DNA of 64,000 nucleotides. Source: Plectosphaerella cucumerina. Lineage: Eukaryota > Ascomycota > Sordariomycetes > Glomerellales > Plectosphaerellaceae. Position numbers and translations under genes: made by a program. Below the pieces are notes generated by a model. That model was not told the origin of the DNA, did no database searches, and saw nothing but the letters and a program-made list of their open reading frames with translations. The stretch is from positions 1,984,001 to 2,048,000 of the forward strand of contig JAGPXD010000001.1 in assembly GCA_020746995.1 (NCBI GenBank), in the 5' to 3' direction. Below, in pieces: positions 45,494 to 56,606 of this stretch (positions are counted from its first letter, which is position 1; each line of letters starts with the position of its first letter).

Positions 45494-48400
45494 TCACGTT
45501 CTCCGCCACCCCCAGAATCCTCCCGCAGCCGCCGGTGTCTCCTTGGCTGCCGGCGTTGGTGCTGCCGACGGCGTCGCCACGGACCCGGTTGAGGTGCTCC
45601 TAGGCAGCTCGGTGCTTGCCGCCCCCGTGAGTCTTCCGAACACGCCCATGGCCGCCGACGCCGCGTTGGCAGCCGGGTTGCTGGCAACGGCCGCGTGCTC
45701 CCCCGCGATGGCCCCGTAGGCCTTGCGAAGCTGCTCCAGCTTCTGCTTGAACTCGTCCGCCTCCTGGCGCGCAATGGCTTCGGCCGTCTTGGCCTGCACG
45801 AGCTCAAGAACGAGTGCTTCGTGTTCGTTGGCCTTCTCGACCTCTTGGGTATCGATGGTCGCAACCGATTCGCGCGGCCGGGGCAACGACGATGTCCTCT
45901 TCCCAAAGGCACCGCCGGCGGCCTGCGATGGCGTTGACTGGCTTCTACCCAGCTTGAGTTCCCTTAGTCCTCCCTTGGGCGCGACCGGCTTGGGCCATTC
46001 GTGATCGCTGACGGCGGCGGCCTGGGGCTTGTCGGCATCGGCCGCCGATGCGCGCGCCCTCATGTTATGAATCTGCCTCTCGAGCCGCTGCTTGTCCTGG
46101 TGCATGCTCCGAGTCTGCGTGTGGCTGTCTTTGAGCTGGTCCCGCAGCGTCGTCACCTCCTGGTCGAGGTCGTGGAGCTTCCGGCCATAGTCCTGCGCCT
46201 GCGACATGGCACTTGCAAGCTTCTCCTTCGTTTCCTCGAGTTCCTGCCTGAGCTGCGTCTTTGGCTGGATCGTCGACGACCGAGGCCGGCCGCCTCCAGT
46301 GAGAGCGAACTTTTGTTCGACGACGTCGAGGAGCCGGGATAGATCCTCGGCCGTCGGGCTCTCGGCCCTGTCTTGGCTGTCCATGTCGGGAATATCAGAC
46401 GATCTGGCCACACCGTCCCCCTCGGTCGCATCTTTAACGTCGCCGTCCGTCGCAACCCCCTCATTAGAGTCGTCGGCCTTGACCGTTTCGCCGCTCGCAT
46501 CCGTGCTCACAGAGTCGTTGCTAGCCTTCTTGCGAAGCCCATCCAGCAGCGACCGCACGGCCCGCCTGTCATCCTCACGCTGCTCCCGCTCCTTCTGGAG
46601 TTCCGACGCAAGCAGGGCGTGGTTGCGTTGCAGCTCGGTCAGAGCGGTCAAGAGGTCTTCAATCTGGCTGTGGAGCTGCCTCTCCTCGGTGTTCTTGTGG
46701 CTGCTGCTGATGGTGTTCTGCTTTGCCGACGCGCCGTCGTCCGCGTTGGTGGCGGCCGAGTCGCGCGACAACGTGGTCGCGTCTGTGGATGTGGAGCTGG
46801 TGACGCTCGCGGAGCTCGCCTCCATTGAATTGAGGGTCGAGGCCAAGCTCTGCTTAGAGGTGCTCCGGCGCAGCATACTGAGTGGTCGCGACGGCGCGAT
46901 GAAGCCTGGGCTCAGGGTTGAGGGCTTCGGTGAGGTGGAAGCCCAGATGCGTCCCAGAAATCGAGAGGCTGCGGTGGCCACATCCGAAGTGCGGGCGGCG
47001 TTGGCGGTCGCAATTTGTGCCTCGCGGTACCCCTGTTCGAGCTGCAGTAGCTTCTCTCGGCTGACAACCCCGGTCAGACTAACGAAGTCTTGGACGAATT
47101 CGTCGGCGTTGTAGTGATAGCAGTCCCAGAGGCCGCGAGAAAGGAGAAGCTGCATGACATCTTCAAACTCGGTGCACGACAGGAGTCGGCCCTGGTTCTT
47201 CCGCATGAGCGACAGGGCGACCCGCATGAGGGTTTCCGAGGCCCCCTCGGCGAAAATGACATCGTAGATTCGAAACAGCATGGGCAGGGGGCACGTTACG
47301 GCGAAGAAACTGAGGAACCACTGTGAAACGTAAGCAGGGTCGACCTGCAAATCCTCCAAATGGCCTGACAGCGCCGGGAGCGTCTCCCGGAGGAGCTCCC
47401 GAAACTGGTAAATGCGAACGTGCAGGCCAGAGAGATCTGGCAGGAAGCAGCTCCTCAGCTCATATCGTTCCATCAACCTGTGATTCCGCGGGTCAGCTTC
47501 AATTGAATCATGCACCAAAAATTGGGGAGGTCACCCACCGGACCAGGACGCAGAAGGCCTGCTTGTCGGGCATGTGCATCAACAAGGGACCGACGAGGAA
47601 TGCCAGGCCTTGGCAATAGCCGATCTTCTGGTCGTAGAGGCTGAAGCATTTGAGCACCTTGCCCAGCATGCGTTGGCCTTCGCCCTCGGGGTCGCGGAAC
47701 ATGTCGACGCCGGGGAAGCTGCGATTCAAGTCCTTGCCGATGATGGGCTCGTAAGGGCTGGATTCGCCCAGAAACCTCTCGTACTGCTCTTCGAGGGCGA
47801 CGTCCCGGGCACCCGACATGCTTTGCCAGACGACGCCGCGCAGAGGAGGCGGCACGCCCTTTCGAATCTTGTTCGACAGCAGTGTCGGCAGGCGGGCGGC
47901 CGTCTGGTGATAGTCCTTAACGAGGGCGAGGTAGAACTCGAGATCGGTCATGGGCGGCGGAGGGAGCATCGAGTACCGCAGGGCCGGCGGGGTGGGCCCG
48001 TTGACCATGTCCCTGAGCTGGGCCATGGACGGCGGCCTCGGACGCTGAGCATTGGAGAGACGCTTCTCGGCAGCCTTCACTTTGACGCTCTTCGGGTTGG
48101 TAGCCAACTTGGCGTTCTCCTGCTCCAGCATTGCCAGCAACATGGCTGTGGACTGAGGGGCCACGGGGGTTAGCGGTCCTGCCTCGGGACTCAAGGGGAT
48201 ACCGGGCATCAGACGGACCTTGTCAGTCTCTTCGTCTCTCGGTTCCTCGGCTTCGCTCCTCTCCAGCTGATCCCAGTTCACCTCGTCGGGCGTTGAGGCC
48301 CTGCTGATCTGGGAGCGTCTCTGGTCGTCCTCGAAGTCGTCCTCAGAACCCTCGCTTTCCATCAACTCCTCCCCGATGTTCCTTGGAGCATTGGCGGTCG

Positions 48401-48767
48401 GTAGCGGAGTGGAAGGGTCGCTCGGTGGTGTCTCGTCGTCTTCGTCGTCGTCGGCGATGGGTTGGAGGACGTCGGATCGGGACTCCCGTACGACGGTGGG
48501 TGTGTCGGGTACCGGCGGCGTGTCAAGTAACACAGTGCTCGGTCTTCGGGGGGTGGCTTCGTCGTCGTTGGCCAAGGAGGTGTCGATGGTCAGCACGGGC
48601 GGCTCAGACAACCTGACCGTGACCATGGAGTCGTGGGTCATCTTTGGCGTGGTGCTCCCCGGCTGCTCGTCCTTTGTATGTGGCGGCGGGTCGGAAGGAC
48701 TGTTGACATTTGATTGTTGTGCGGAGGTTTCCTGGAGAACCAGTTGCTGGGGTTCGGGATGCTCCAT
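45494..48767 (-). CDS. TBC-domain RabGAP, Gyp5-like
   Basis: GTPase-activating protein for Ypt/Rab proteins in ER-to-Golgi and polarised secretion. Two exons, 47539-48767 and 45494-47477, give about 1,070 residues. The first 270 residues are acidic and Ser/Thr/Pro-rich. The TBC domain runs from about residue 310 (RKGVPPPLRGVVWQSMSG) to 570; the arginine finger is in IIGKDLNRSFPG (near residue 343-350) and the glutamine finger in IGYCQGLAFL (near 383), so both catalytic residues are intact. The C-terminal half holds long coiled coils (ERQLHSQIEDLLTALTELQRN and RQELEETKEKLASAMSQAQDYG and following) and ends in low-complexity Ala/Pro sequence finishing FWGWRRT. This order of acidic N-terminus, TBC and coiled coil is that of yeast Gyp5/Gyl1. 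Confidence 0.88.
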
Positions 48768-51049
48768 GGTGAGCTGGCGCGGGCGCTCGACAGGCTAACC
48801 TTGTAGCTCGAGTTGACTGGAATGCTGACAGATTTGGCGAGTGCCCCAGGCAAAGGTGTCGGCGTGGAGCACCTGGGCGACGGGGCGGGAATCTCTCGTC
48901 TGGCCGCGTCTTGCAGCTCGGAGTTTTGGGGGGCAAAGAGCCAATGGGTCCCTCACGGGGAGAGGCCGGCGTTGCGAAAGCGGTCGGAGGCGCCAGTCAT
49001 ACCCGCGAACAGCCGGTGCAGGCGTGCGCAGGTTCCCGAGGCGGGTGGTCGAATCGAGTCGTGTAGAATTCCGGGGGTCGCGATGGTTGGATGGAGTTTC
49101 TTCTCTCTCGAGATGCGCCGGCCAACGAGGACGATGCTCCAATGCCTTGCTCCCGAGTCGTGGAGGATGTGCTCCAGGGGCGGGCGCGGGCTCGGGCTCG
49201 AGGAAGGGACTGCCCTGTGTCGTGACTGCTTCCTCCTTTAGTCGCCTATCGTTTCATCAAAGGGCCCAGGCTGCTGAAACACCGCGTCGAAAGGGCAGGT
49301 ACGGCGGTTCTGGGTGGAGCTCGACTCGGTGGAGGGAAAGAACGGCTGGAAACCACGAGGAGGGTCGCGATGGACTGAACTCGTGCAGCTCGACCGGGAC
49401 GAAGAACTGGACTCTTCTTAGATACGAGACCAGCGGAGTCGGCGTCGTTTCCGTGTCGATGCGGGTGCGCCACTCGGTCCGGAAGAATGTGGCGGTTGAT
49501 GATCAGCGCCGCTGCGTGACGGGACTCGGCAGGGAACCTGGATGTTGGAGGTTCATGCAGGAGGTGACAGCACACCGGTAGGCAGGCACCAACAAACAAG
49601 CTGGTTCAAGGTGTCGTCGTCGTCGTTCGTCGTATCGTGTAGATGGAGGAACCAGAAGCAAAAGCAGAAGCAGAACAGGGCAGAGCAGAGCAAAGCCAGA
49701 TCAAAGGCTGGTCCGTAGATCTGAATTGGTTTTAGACACCGATCCAATGCCGGCCCTCGCTGGGAATTTGTTCGCTTCCATCAAATCCTCCCCCCTCCCG
49801 CCTGAGATGAACGAGGGGGCCAGAGACGCGGGCACAATTTCCGCGCCCCTGTGAGCCCGCCTCTGCCATTGGCCCCGGGGCCTTCAGTGCTGATGGCCCG
49901 ACTCAAAACCCCTTGATCGGCCATGTCCCGCTCCCCAAACGCCTCCAATAACTGCCCGCCCAGGCCCTCCGCACCCTGCATCCTCCCAGGGACCGCTGCC
50001 GCCGCCGGCTGCAGACAAATTGCCTGGACATGACCCGAAGCTTGGTCTCGACAAGGGGTGTCCGGGGGGCTGGCAGGCTGGCTGGCCACTGGCCGCTGTC
50101 CACCCATTTATTTTCCTCGAGATGGCGGGCCTCCTCCACTTGTCCGCGTCGGCAGACGACCAAGTCCCGTCTCTCAACGTCAGTCAGCCAACACCAGGGA
50201 GGTCCCGCGAGAAGTCATGTCTTCCGGCCACGATGGCCACGTCATAGCCCCAGAAAGCAAGCTGCCCCTTGCTCTGCCGCCGGTGGAACACTCTTCTCCC
50301 TATCGACGCAGCCCATGGAGCTCGAAGTTGTTAAATGGCCTCCTCAGCCTCCCTCGATAGACTTGCACATTCGCCGTCTGATCCCGAACATTCCACAGGC
50401 AACATGCATGGATCATTCACTACGGGAACAGCCAGTGGCCATCCACCTTGGCCAACTCAAAATACGACACCAGGGATCTCTCTGGGTTGCCTTTGATGCC
50501 TTCCGGCGCTCACGGACTTGCGGCTGCAAACGCTTCGACGTCCGCTCATGCAAGGAACCCGCCCAGCCATTGCCGGCCCTCCTGGACCCGTTCGTTAGGT
50601 CTTTTTCCATTGACGTGATGACATGCCGCCCCCCCTTACGTGGCGGAAGATCTGCTGCCCCTGCCGGGGGTGCCCTGGTAGAGCATTGTTCTCCGATGGC
50701 GATGCAGCGTCCACAGCCCGTGGCATTCGATGACCTGAAACCAGTGCATAGCATCTCTATTACGCTGAGCTCCGTTTCTGGCCTCCAAACCACCGACACA
50801 TCGTACGTCTGTTTGTCGAACAGCGCACGGCGGGTACGTGCAGCGTAGCCAAAGGGTCTGAGACCAGGTATTCAACACACGGGCCAAGACAGCCCCAGCT
50901 ACAACTTCCGAATATCCTATATACCAGTCTCGCCTGAACTCCCACGGCCGTGAGCCAGTCACCATTTATCCACGAATACCTCGTGCCCGCTTAATGACAT
51001 CTGTTTTCCAAAGCATCATAAGTCCATCCCGTTCCTCGCGCGTGCGCGG
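48768..51049. other. intergenic region
   Basis: About 2.3 kb between the start of the RabGAP gene and the stop of the SS18-like gene. The part next to 48768 should be the RabGAP promoter. ORFs of 100-270 codons occur on both strands but none shows a domain, a splice pattern or a plausible start context. A purine-rich AGCAGAAGCAGAA stretch near 49660 is simple sequence. Confidence 0.4.
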
Positions 51050-53163
51050 TTACGCCATGGCTTGAGGCGGTCCTTGCTGCTGGGGGACAGGGGCGTTCTG
51101 CTGGCCCGGCGGTCGCGGGCCGTGAGCCTGGGGCCCGCCCGGCTGGCCTTGTTGAGGCCGCGGGGCCTGGAGCGGCGGCTCCGTCTTGGGGTCTACTCCT
51201 GGGAAGAGAGCCTGGAGCTTGAGGTACAACTCGGATATGTACTTGACCCTCTCTTCGCGATCAGCTATCGGGTCGAGCTTGGCGTCGCTCTGCGGAGGCG
51301 CAGTGGCCGGCTTCCGGAGCTTGATGGACAGGTTCCAGGGGGGAGGGGCGAGGTAGGCAGGATGTGGCGGCACATGGACGTTGCCCTTGCGATCTGCCAG
51401 CGCGGCGAGAAAGGAGAGGTTGCCCTGCAGTCTGCGCATGCAACTTTGCACAGAAACACGTCAGCAGTCTGTTGGGAGCATGTGGTGGAGCGGGCGTACT
51501 TACTGAGCATAGTCCTGCTGGAGCGCCGCCTCCTCGGACTTCCTGTTTGCGTCCGACGCCTGACCGTCCGCCGAAGCCGCCTCCTTCTTCATTTCCTGCA
51601 GCGTATTCTGGATTTGTACCGACTCGAAGAGGAGTTCCTGGTTGATCTCCAACATCAGAGAGAACTTGTCCTTCTCCCTCGATTCCGTACCAGGGCTGAG
51701 TGGGGTAGCCACCGCAGGTGTGCCGTTGGCGTTCACGTTCTGTGCACCCTGAGGGAACGTAGGGGTTTGCGGTGTCGTGATATTGGTAGATGGTTGCGAC
51801 TGATGCGCGTTCGAGGAAGATTGAGCCTGCGAGCCCATCTGGATCTGCTGGGCTTGGGGTTGCTGGTGCTGTTGTTGTTGCTGCTGCTGCTGCGCCATCT
51901 GCTGTTGATGCTGCTGCTGTTGGTGTTGCTGCTGATGTTGCTGTTGAAGATGTTGAGGCGGCATATTGTTCATGGAGCCCTGAGCGGAGCTCGACGGTCG
52001 TTGAGGGGTCGATGCCAGCATGCCACCTTGTTGCTGTTGTTGCTGATGGGGAGTATGCTGGTGCTGCTGTTGGTGTGCCTGTTGCTGCTGATGTTGCTGA
52101 GCCTGGAGATGATGCTGCTGCTGTTGTTGGTGTTGGGCCTGGAGGTGCTGTTGCTGCTGCGGCGTATGTTGCTGCTGCTGGGGATGTGCCTGTGACTGCT
52201 GCTGCTGCTGTGGATGCGCCTGCTGGTGTTGTTGCTGCTGCATTTGCTGCTGATGCTGTTGTTGCTGAGCCTGCTGTTGCGCTGCCTGTTGGGCCTGCTG
52301 CTGCATGCGCTGCTGCAGGAAGTGCTGCTGCTGCTGAGGCGTCATGCCTTGGTTGATCGAGAAGCCCGCCATACCGCCGGCCATGTAGTTCGGGGGGTAC
52401 TGTTGACCGCCGGTTGTCGTCGGCACGCCGCCGGGGTAGGCATTGCCTTGGAATTGATTCTGGTAGGACACTGGTAGAGAGAGGGGAGACGTCAGCAAAG
52501 GGTTCCAGAATACGGGTCGCACGCGCTTCGCGTGAGAAGGCCAGAGGCCAGAGTAAGGCCGAGCGAGGCCACGCACTCGGCGCAACCAACGGGATCCCGT
52601 CGCGTAGGTAAGATGCTGTGGCTGGCGCCTCAACGTGTCTGCTGGACAGGGCAGCTGGGATCGACGAGGTCGGCGCGGCGCGGCGGCGCGTGTAGGCGCG
52701 TGGAGGGTCAAGCGACACGAGTTTGCGACAAGCAGTCCGGCTCGGGAGGTGAAGCGAGGCGAGGAGAGGGGCAGGGCGGCCGTGTACGGGGAAGAGAGAC
52801 GGCAGACGGCAATATGACGAAGAGGGAGACCAGGAGGGAGGGGGATGGCGGCGCAAGGACAGGAGACTCACTCTGACCATTGGCAGCCATCTGCGGCATG
52901 GCTGTGTTCTGCATCATTCCTGCAGGCCCAGCGCCCGGCATCATGCCAGGATTGGGCTGGCCGGGAAAGCCTCCAGGCCCCGGGGCAGCGGCGCCCTGGG
53001 CTCCGGGCATGGCGAACTGGTTGGGGTTGTACATCATATGCTGCTGGCCCGGCGGGACAGAGCCAGGCTGCTGCATGGGATGGTTCTGCTGGTTCGGGGG
53101 TGGGGCGGCGTTGTTGAAGTTTGAGGGAGGAGCAGTATTGGAATACTGCCCGGGAGCGTACAT
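51050..53163 (-). CDS. polyglutamine SS18/SSXT-like protein
   Basis: Three exons (52872-53163, 51504-52470, 51050-51443) give about 550 residues. Residues 1-97 are Pro/Gly/Asn/Gln/Met-rich; residues of roughly 130-300 are dominated by Gln with interspersed His. Near residues 365-440, split by the second intron, lies FSLMLEINQELLFESVQIQNTLQEM then QQDYAHCMRRLQGNLSFLAALADRKG. This matches the SSXT (SS18 N-terminal) pattern: a helix with asparagine/glutamine, a spacer, then YQQxLHRNLxYLAxIAD. SS18 and its proposed yeast counterpart Snf11 are small SWI/SNF subunits, so a chromatin-remodelling role is inferred. The C-terminus is Pro/Gln-rich. The SSXT motif is C-terminal here, opposite to animals. 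General polyQ coactivators are the alternative if that match is spurious. Confidence 0.72.
51840..52330 (-). repeat. CAG/CAA-rich polyglutamine-coding tract
   Basis: Mixed CAG and CAA codons with His codons encode about 160 residues of mostly glutamine in the SS18-like gene. The codon mixture argues against recent simple triplet expansion, though shorter pure CAG runs inside could vary between strains. Confidence 0.85.
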
Positions 53164-54585
53164 CGTGGCTGACTGGGTGCCGTGTTTCTATTGGCGTGAG
53201 TCGTGGTCTTGGCCCGGCAGATGGGGGGCCGCAATAGGCTCAGGCACGGACGCGACGGGGCAGTCGAGCTGGGGGTGGGCTGTGACAGCAGCACCTCGGC
53301 GGGCTAGCAGGGCACCAGTGACCACCCAGTGGTTTCCCAGTCGTGAGAGTGTCGGGTGTCGAGTGACTTCAGATGATGCTGCCCGAGGCGTGGACGCAGT
53401 GAAGTGTGGCTGGCGGCGACGATGTGGTGGTGAGACGATCTGATCCAGGCGTGAAGCCCGAGAAGTGTGTGGTTGGCTAGGTTGGCCTGAGTTGACAGCT
53501 TGACCTGGTTGGCAGGTTGCGTGAGGTGGATGGTTTCCCTTCTCAACGAACCCCGGACATCCAGCTCAGGGGTGGGCAGCCTAGGATCTGATGTCACCGA
53601 CTGACTGAGACAGAACCCCGGAGGACCAAGACGTGCCTGTGCCTGGCTACGAATGGTTGTCCGAGGGTGCGGGCGTGTGTGTGGGCGGCGGCTGGGGGTG
53701 TGAGTTTGTGTGTGTGCGAGTGTGCCGCGTTCGCTGTCACTCCATCCAGCCAGGAGCTCAGCGGCTTCGTAGTGACAAGGGGGGCAGGTACGCGACGTGA
53801 CTCGACTCGTCGACTTGGACCGCTGTTCAATGCCGGAAGAGGAACCAAAAATACCGGCCGGTGAGGCAGGCGGTGGATCGACCTGGTGGGATGGGGGGGC
53901 CGAGGTAAATCAAAAGCGGACGGACCCTGCGAGGCCAGGCCAGGGATGCAGACACAAGATACGGGCTGCACGCTGAGCCTCCCACGGGGCCGCGGAAGTC
54001 TCTTGTCTGTCTTTTTGAGAAGACGGTGCCGAGCTTGCTTCGGAGACGGCGCGGGGCGATCGTGGCGGGTAGAGCAGCAGGAAGCGATGATATCGTTGTT
54101 GATTTGTGTCGATAGCGGGACTTTGGAGGGGAAGTTTTTTTCTCCTCTGCGGTGGCGGACGAGCACGCGTCGGCTACGATTATGGATGGCCGCGGCTCGT
54201 CGATCCAGTTGTCCCGAGAGCCTCGAGCTTGGGCGGCTCTGTCCACTGAAGAATGGGTAAGGCCCCTGGCCACTCGAGTGGGAAAGTCCCAGATAAGTCT
54301 AGCGTTTACTTGCAGGGGAAGCGACGATCCATCCCGATCCACGATCCTCCCTAGGTCGTTCCGACGGGTTGTCGTCCGAGGCAGTAGCGATGGCCCCCTG
54401 GAGCCCTACCTGCCTACTCCAGCCACGTGGAAGGAAGGCACTCCCGGCGAAGAGTCTTGGATCGTGGCTGCCTGCCTTTGTCTCTTGTCCTCTTCTTTCA
54501 GCCACTACGGACCAGCCCCGAGGAAGCAACCAGAAGGTACCTCGGAAATCTTCGACACTACCTAGACCTTACCTTGCCAAACCCA
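53164..54585. other. intergenic region
   Basis: About 1.4 kb between the start of the SS18-like gene and the 3' end of the GDSL esterase. A GTGTGTGTG run near 53665-53725 is simple sequence. No ORF with support was found. Confidence 0.4.
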
Positions 54586-55635
54586 TCACGATGTATACGC
54601 CTTGCCATACTTGGACTTCCCACGGACAACCTCGATGAACTCTTTAGCGACAACTTCCACTATTCATCATGTCAGCTTTCAGTGCCCAACCCAGCCTCGA
54701 GGCCATACCGGGCCACACGTACATGTTCGCTCAGCAGGATGCAGAGGATCGTGCCACATGAAGCTCGCAAGTGGCAGAGTCGACTTGTTGTCCACGCCCG
54801 CCACGGGGTCCCAAACGTTGTAGATGCCCGAGTTATCCGCCGGCGCCTCGAGGTACTCAGCCGGGTTGTTGAAGATGTCCCGCAGCAGGGTGTTGGTGTC
54901 GAAGATGGAGACGGAAGCGCCTGGCCACCTCTTCTGGATGAGCAGCTGGAACGGCACTCCGTACTCGAACATGGTGTTGACGCTACTGGTGAATTGCAAG
55001 ATCTTGTTCTCGATCTCGGCCGCGATCTTGGGCGTCGGCTTGTTCGGCCCCGAGAAGCTCGCCTTGTAGAGCGGCGCCAGCTCTAGCGGGGCCGCGTTGA
55101 GGAGCACGATGTGACGACCACCCGCGGCGTGGATGTGGTCTATCGTCTTCCAGACACCCTCCACGAAACTTGTCAGCGTCGTGCCAGGGGCATTATCGTC
55201 GGTCAGCATAGCGTTTTCGCCGAGGTCGTTGGTTCCGATCCAGATGGCGTAAACAGTGTTGTCCCCCGCTCTGTTCTCATACAGTGTGCCCGAAGCAATA
55301 TCGGCCTCGAAGGCAGGGATCTGGTATTCCAGAATGGATGGGAAGTCCTGGCCGATGAGGTCAAAGTACCTCGAGACGATCTTATTCGAGACGGTGGCTC
55401 CGCTGATGCCGTAGTTCTGGTAGGCGGCTCCTGTTGCCTTTGCGACAAACTGACCCCAAGCGAGGCCTCCACTGGCAGTAGCCTTGATTTCAGGCACAGG
55501 GACGCCGGCCGGAGGTGCCTCGCCCTTGTGTGCGATGAAGTACGACATACGCCCCGAGTCTGTCCAGCTGTCGCCAAAAGTGACGAGGTTCTCCAGCTTG
55601 CGGAGACCGCTCCCGGCTTCTGAGAGTACAGACAT
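54586..55635 (-). CDS. GDSL/SGNH-family esterase (CE16-like)
   Basis: Two exons, 54723-55635 and 54586-54659, give about 328 residues. Block I is LVTFGDSWTDSGRMSYF with the nucleophilic Ser; Gly/Asn of blocks II and III are in YGISGATVSN and IWIGTNDLGE; the Asp/His pair is in FMWHDPLHPAERT at the end of exon 1. Splicing at GTACGT joins this to VVAKEFIEVVRGKSKYGKAYTS, the normal C-terminal helix, whereas read-through would give an unrelated 14-residue tail. The family includes CE16 acetylesterases that remove acetyl groups from plant polysaccharides and other short-chain esters. No signal peptide precedes the fold, which is odd for such an enzyme; the upstream CATAAAT at 55713-55719 looks like a TATA box, supporting this start. 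Confidence 0.82.
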
Positions 55636-55712
55636 GATGGCGTGGCAGAGGTGTTAGTCGGTAGGTGAAGTTGCAAAGGCGAGAAGAGCAGCTGTCAGGC
55701 GGGCGAGGCGAG

Positions 55713-55719
55713 ATTTATG
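55713..55719 (-). promoter_or_regulatory. TATA-like element of the GDSL esterase
   Basis: CATAAAT on the minus strand about 80 nt above the esterase ATG. Confidence 0.35.
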
Positions 55720-56468
55720 CCCCATGGCCACGCATCCTTCAGCATCCGTCGGCTAATATTAAGGCGGCAGATGGTCTACTGACCCTGGCTTCGGGTGTGC
55801 AAGCGCGAGCTGTTCGAAAAAAGAGCGGGTGAGGGGTCGATGCGGGTTTACGGCCACGAGATTGGGTATGTCATGGGGGTGCCGTTTGTCCGGGATGTCG
55901 GGTAAAACTCGCGCCTGGAACCCTTGATGCGAACGACCATGTCGAATGGCATTCAAAATCCCATAGGAATCCAATGCGGGCGTGGCCTTGTTCAGCTGAC
56001 ATCTCGTGCAATATGAAGCCGAGCTTTCGCTTCGCAGAAGCTGGCTGCCCTATCCTAGAGTGAGCGAGGAAGAGAGGGGGAAATAAAATCAGCCTAAAAA
56101 CAAACATGCAGGGCCTCAGGACTTCAGACGTGATGTCTGAGTGATAGACGGCGCAACTGCAGCCGACAAAATATGCCTTTACTCTATTCTGAGCATGTCT
56201 TGAATCTTCAACTAATCTCCCCGCAGCTGGCTCTCACAAGATATTGGATAGCAGAAAATGATGGAGAAAGAAGATAGGACATCATCGGAGCTCTTGACCG
56301 ACAAGTAAGTACCTGCTAACAATTTCCAGCCCATGTGCTTTGTCAGCCCTTGATTTTGGGCCGGAGACCGGCACCGGCCCTTAGCGCGGTACCTGCGGTG
56401 CGGCACAAAGCGGGAGCGGGACCCGGAAGGCTCGAGTCACAACCACCTCCGGAGATCAACTTGACTGG

Positions 56469-56477
56469 ATGACTCTT
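56469..56477 (+). promoter_or_regulatory. GCN4/CPC1-type element upstream of HIS5
   Basis: ATGACTCTT, preceded by GG, matches the Gcn4 site known from the yeast HIS3 promoter. It lies about 30 nt before a TATA box and 130 nt before the HIS5 start, the expected place for general amino-acid control by a Gcn4/CPC1 homologue. Confidence 0.55.
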
Positions 56478-56508
56478 CAAGATACACCTTGATAAGACGC
56501 CAACTCTC

Positions 56509-56515
56509 ATATAAG
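56509..56515 (+). promoter_or_regulatory. TATA box of HIS5
   Basis: ATATAAG about 92 nt before the HIS5 ATG. Confidence 0.5.
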
Positions 56516-56606
56516 CCCGGCCTGTGATCAAACCAAACGGCCTCGAAGCATCTACCATATTTTCCAACCCATCTAGAGAGCCATTGAGCAGACACCGGCC
56601 GCAGAC

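Larger units (their letters stand above)
55636..56606. other. divergent promoter region, GDSL esterase and HIS5
   Basis: About 970 nt. A minus-strand TATA-like element at 55713-55719 faces the esterase; a TATA box at 56509-56515 and a GCN4-type site at 56469-56477 face HIS5. No gene is supported between them. Confidence 0.45.

Noticed and set aside
48841..49581. 246-codon plus-strand ORF upstream of the RabGAP gene
   Set aside because: Arg/Gly/Ser-rich composition with no family resemblance; it lies in the divergent promoter of the RabGAP gene.
51261..52880. 539-codon frame overlapping the SS18-like gene on the same strand
   Set aside because: It reads the Gln codons in another frame as Ala/Ser/Thr repeats and crosses introns; the Gln frame has correct splice phases and a conserved motif.
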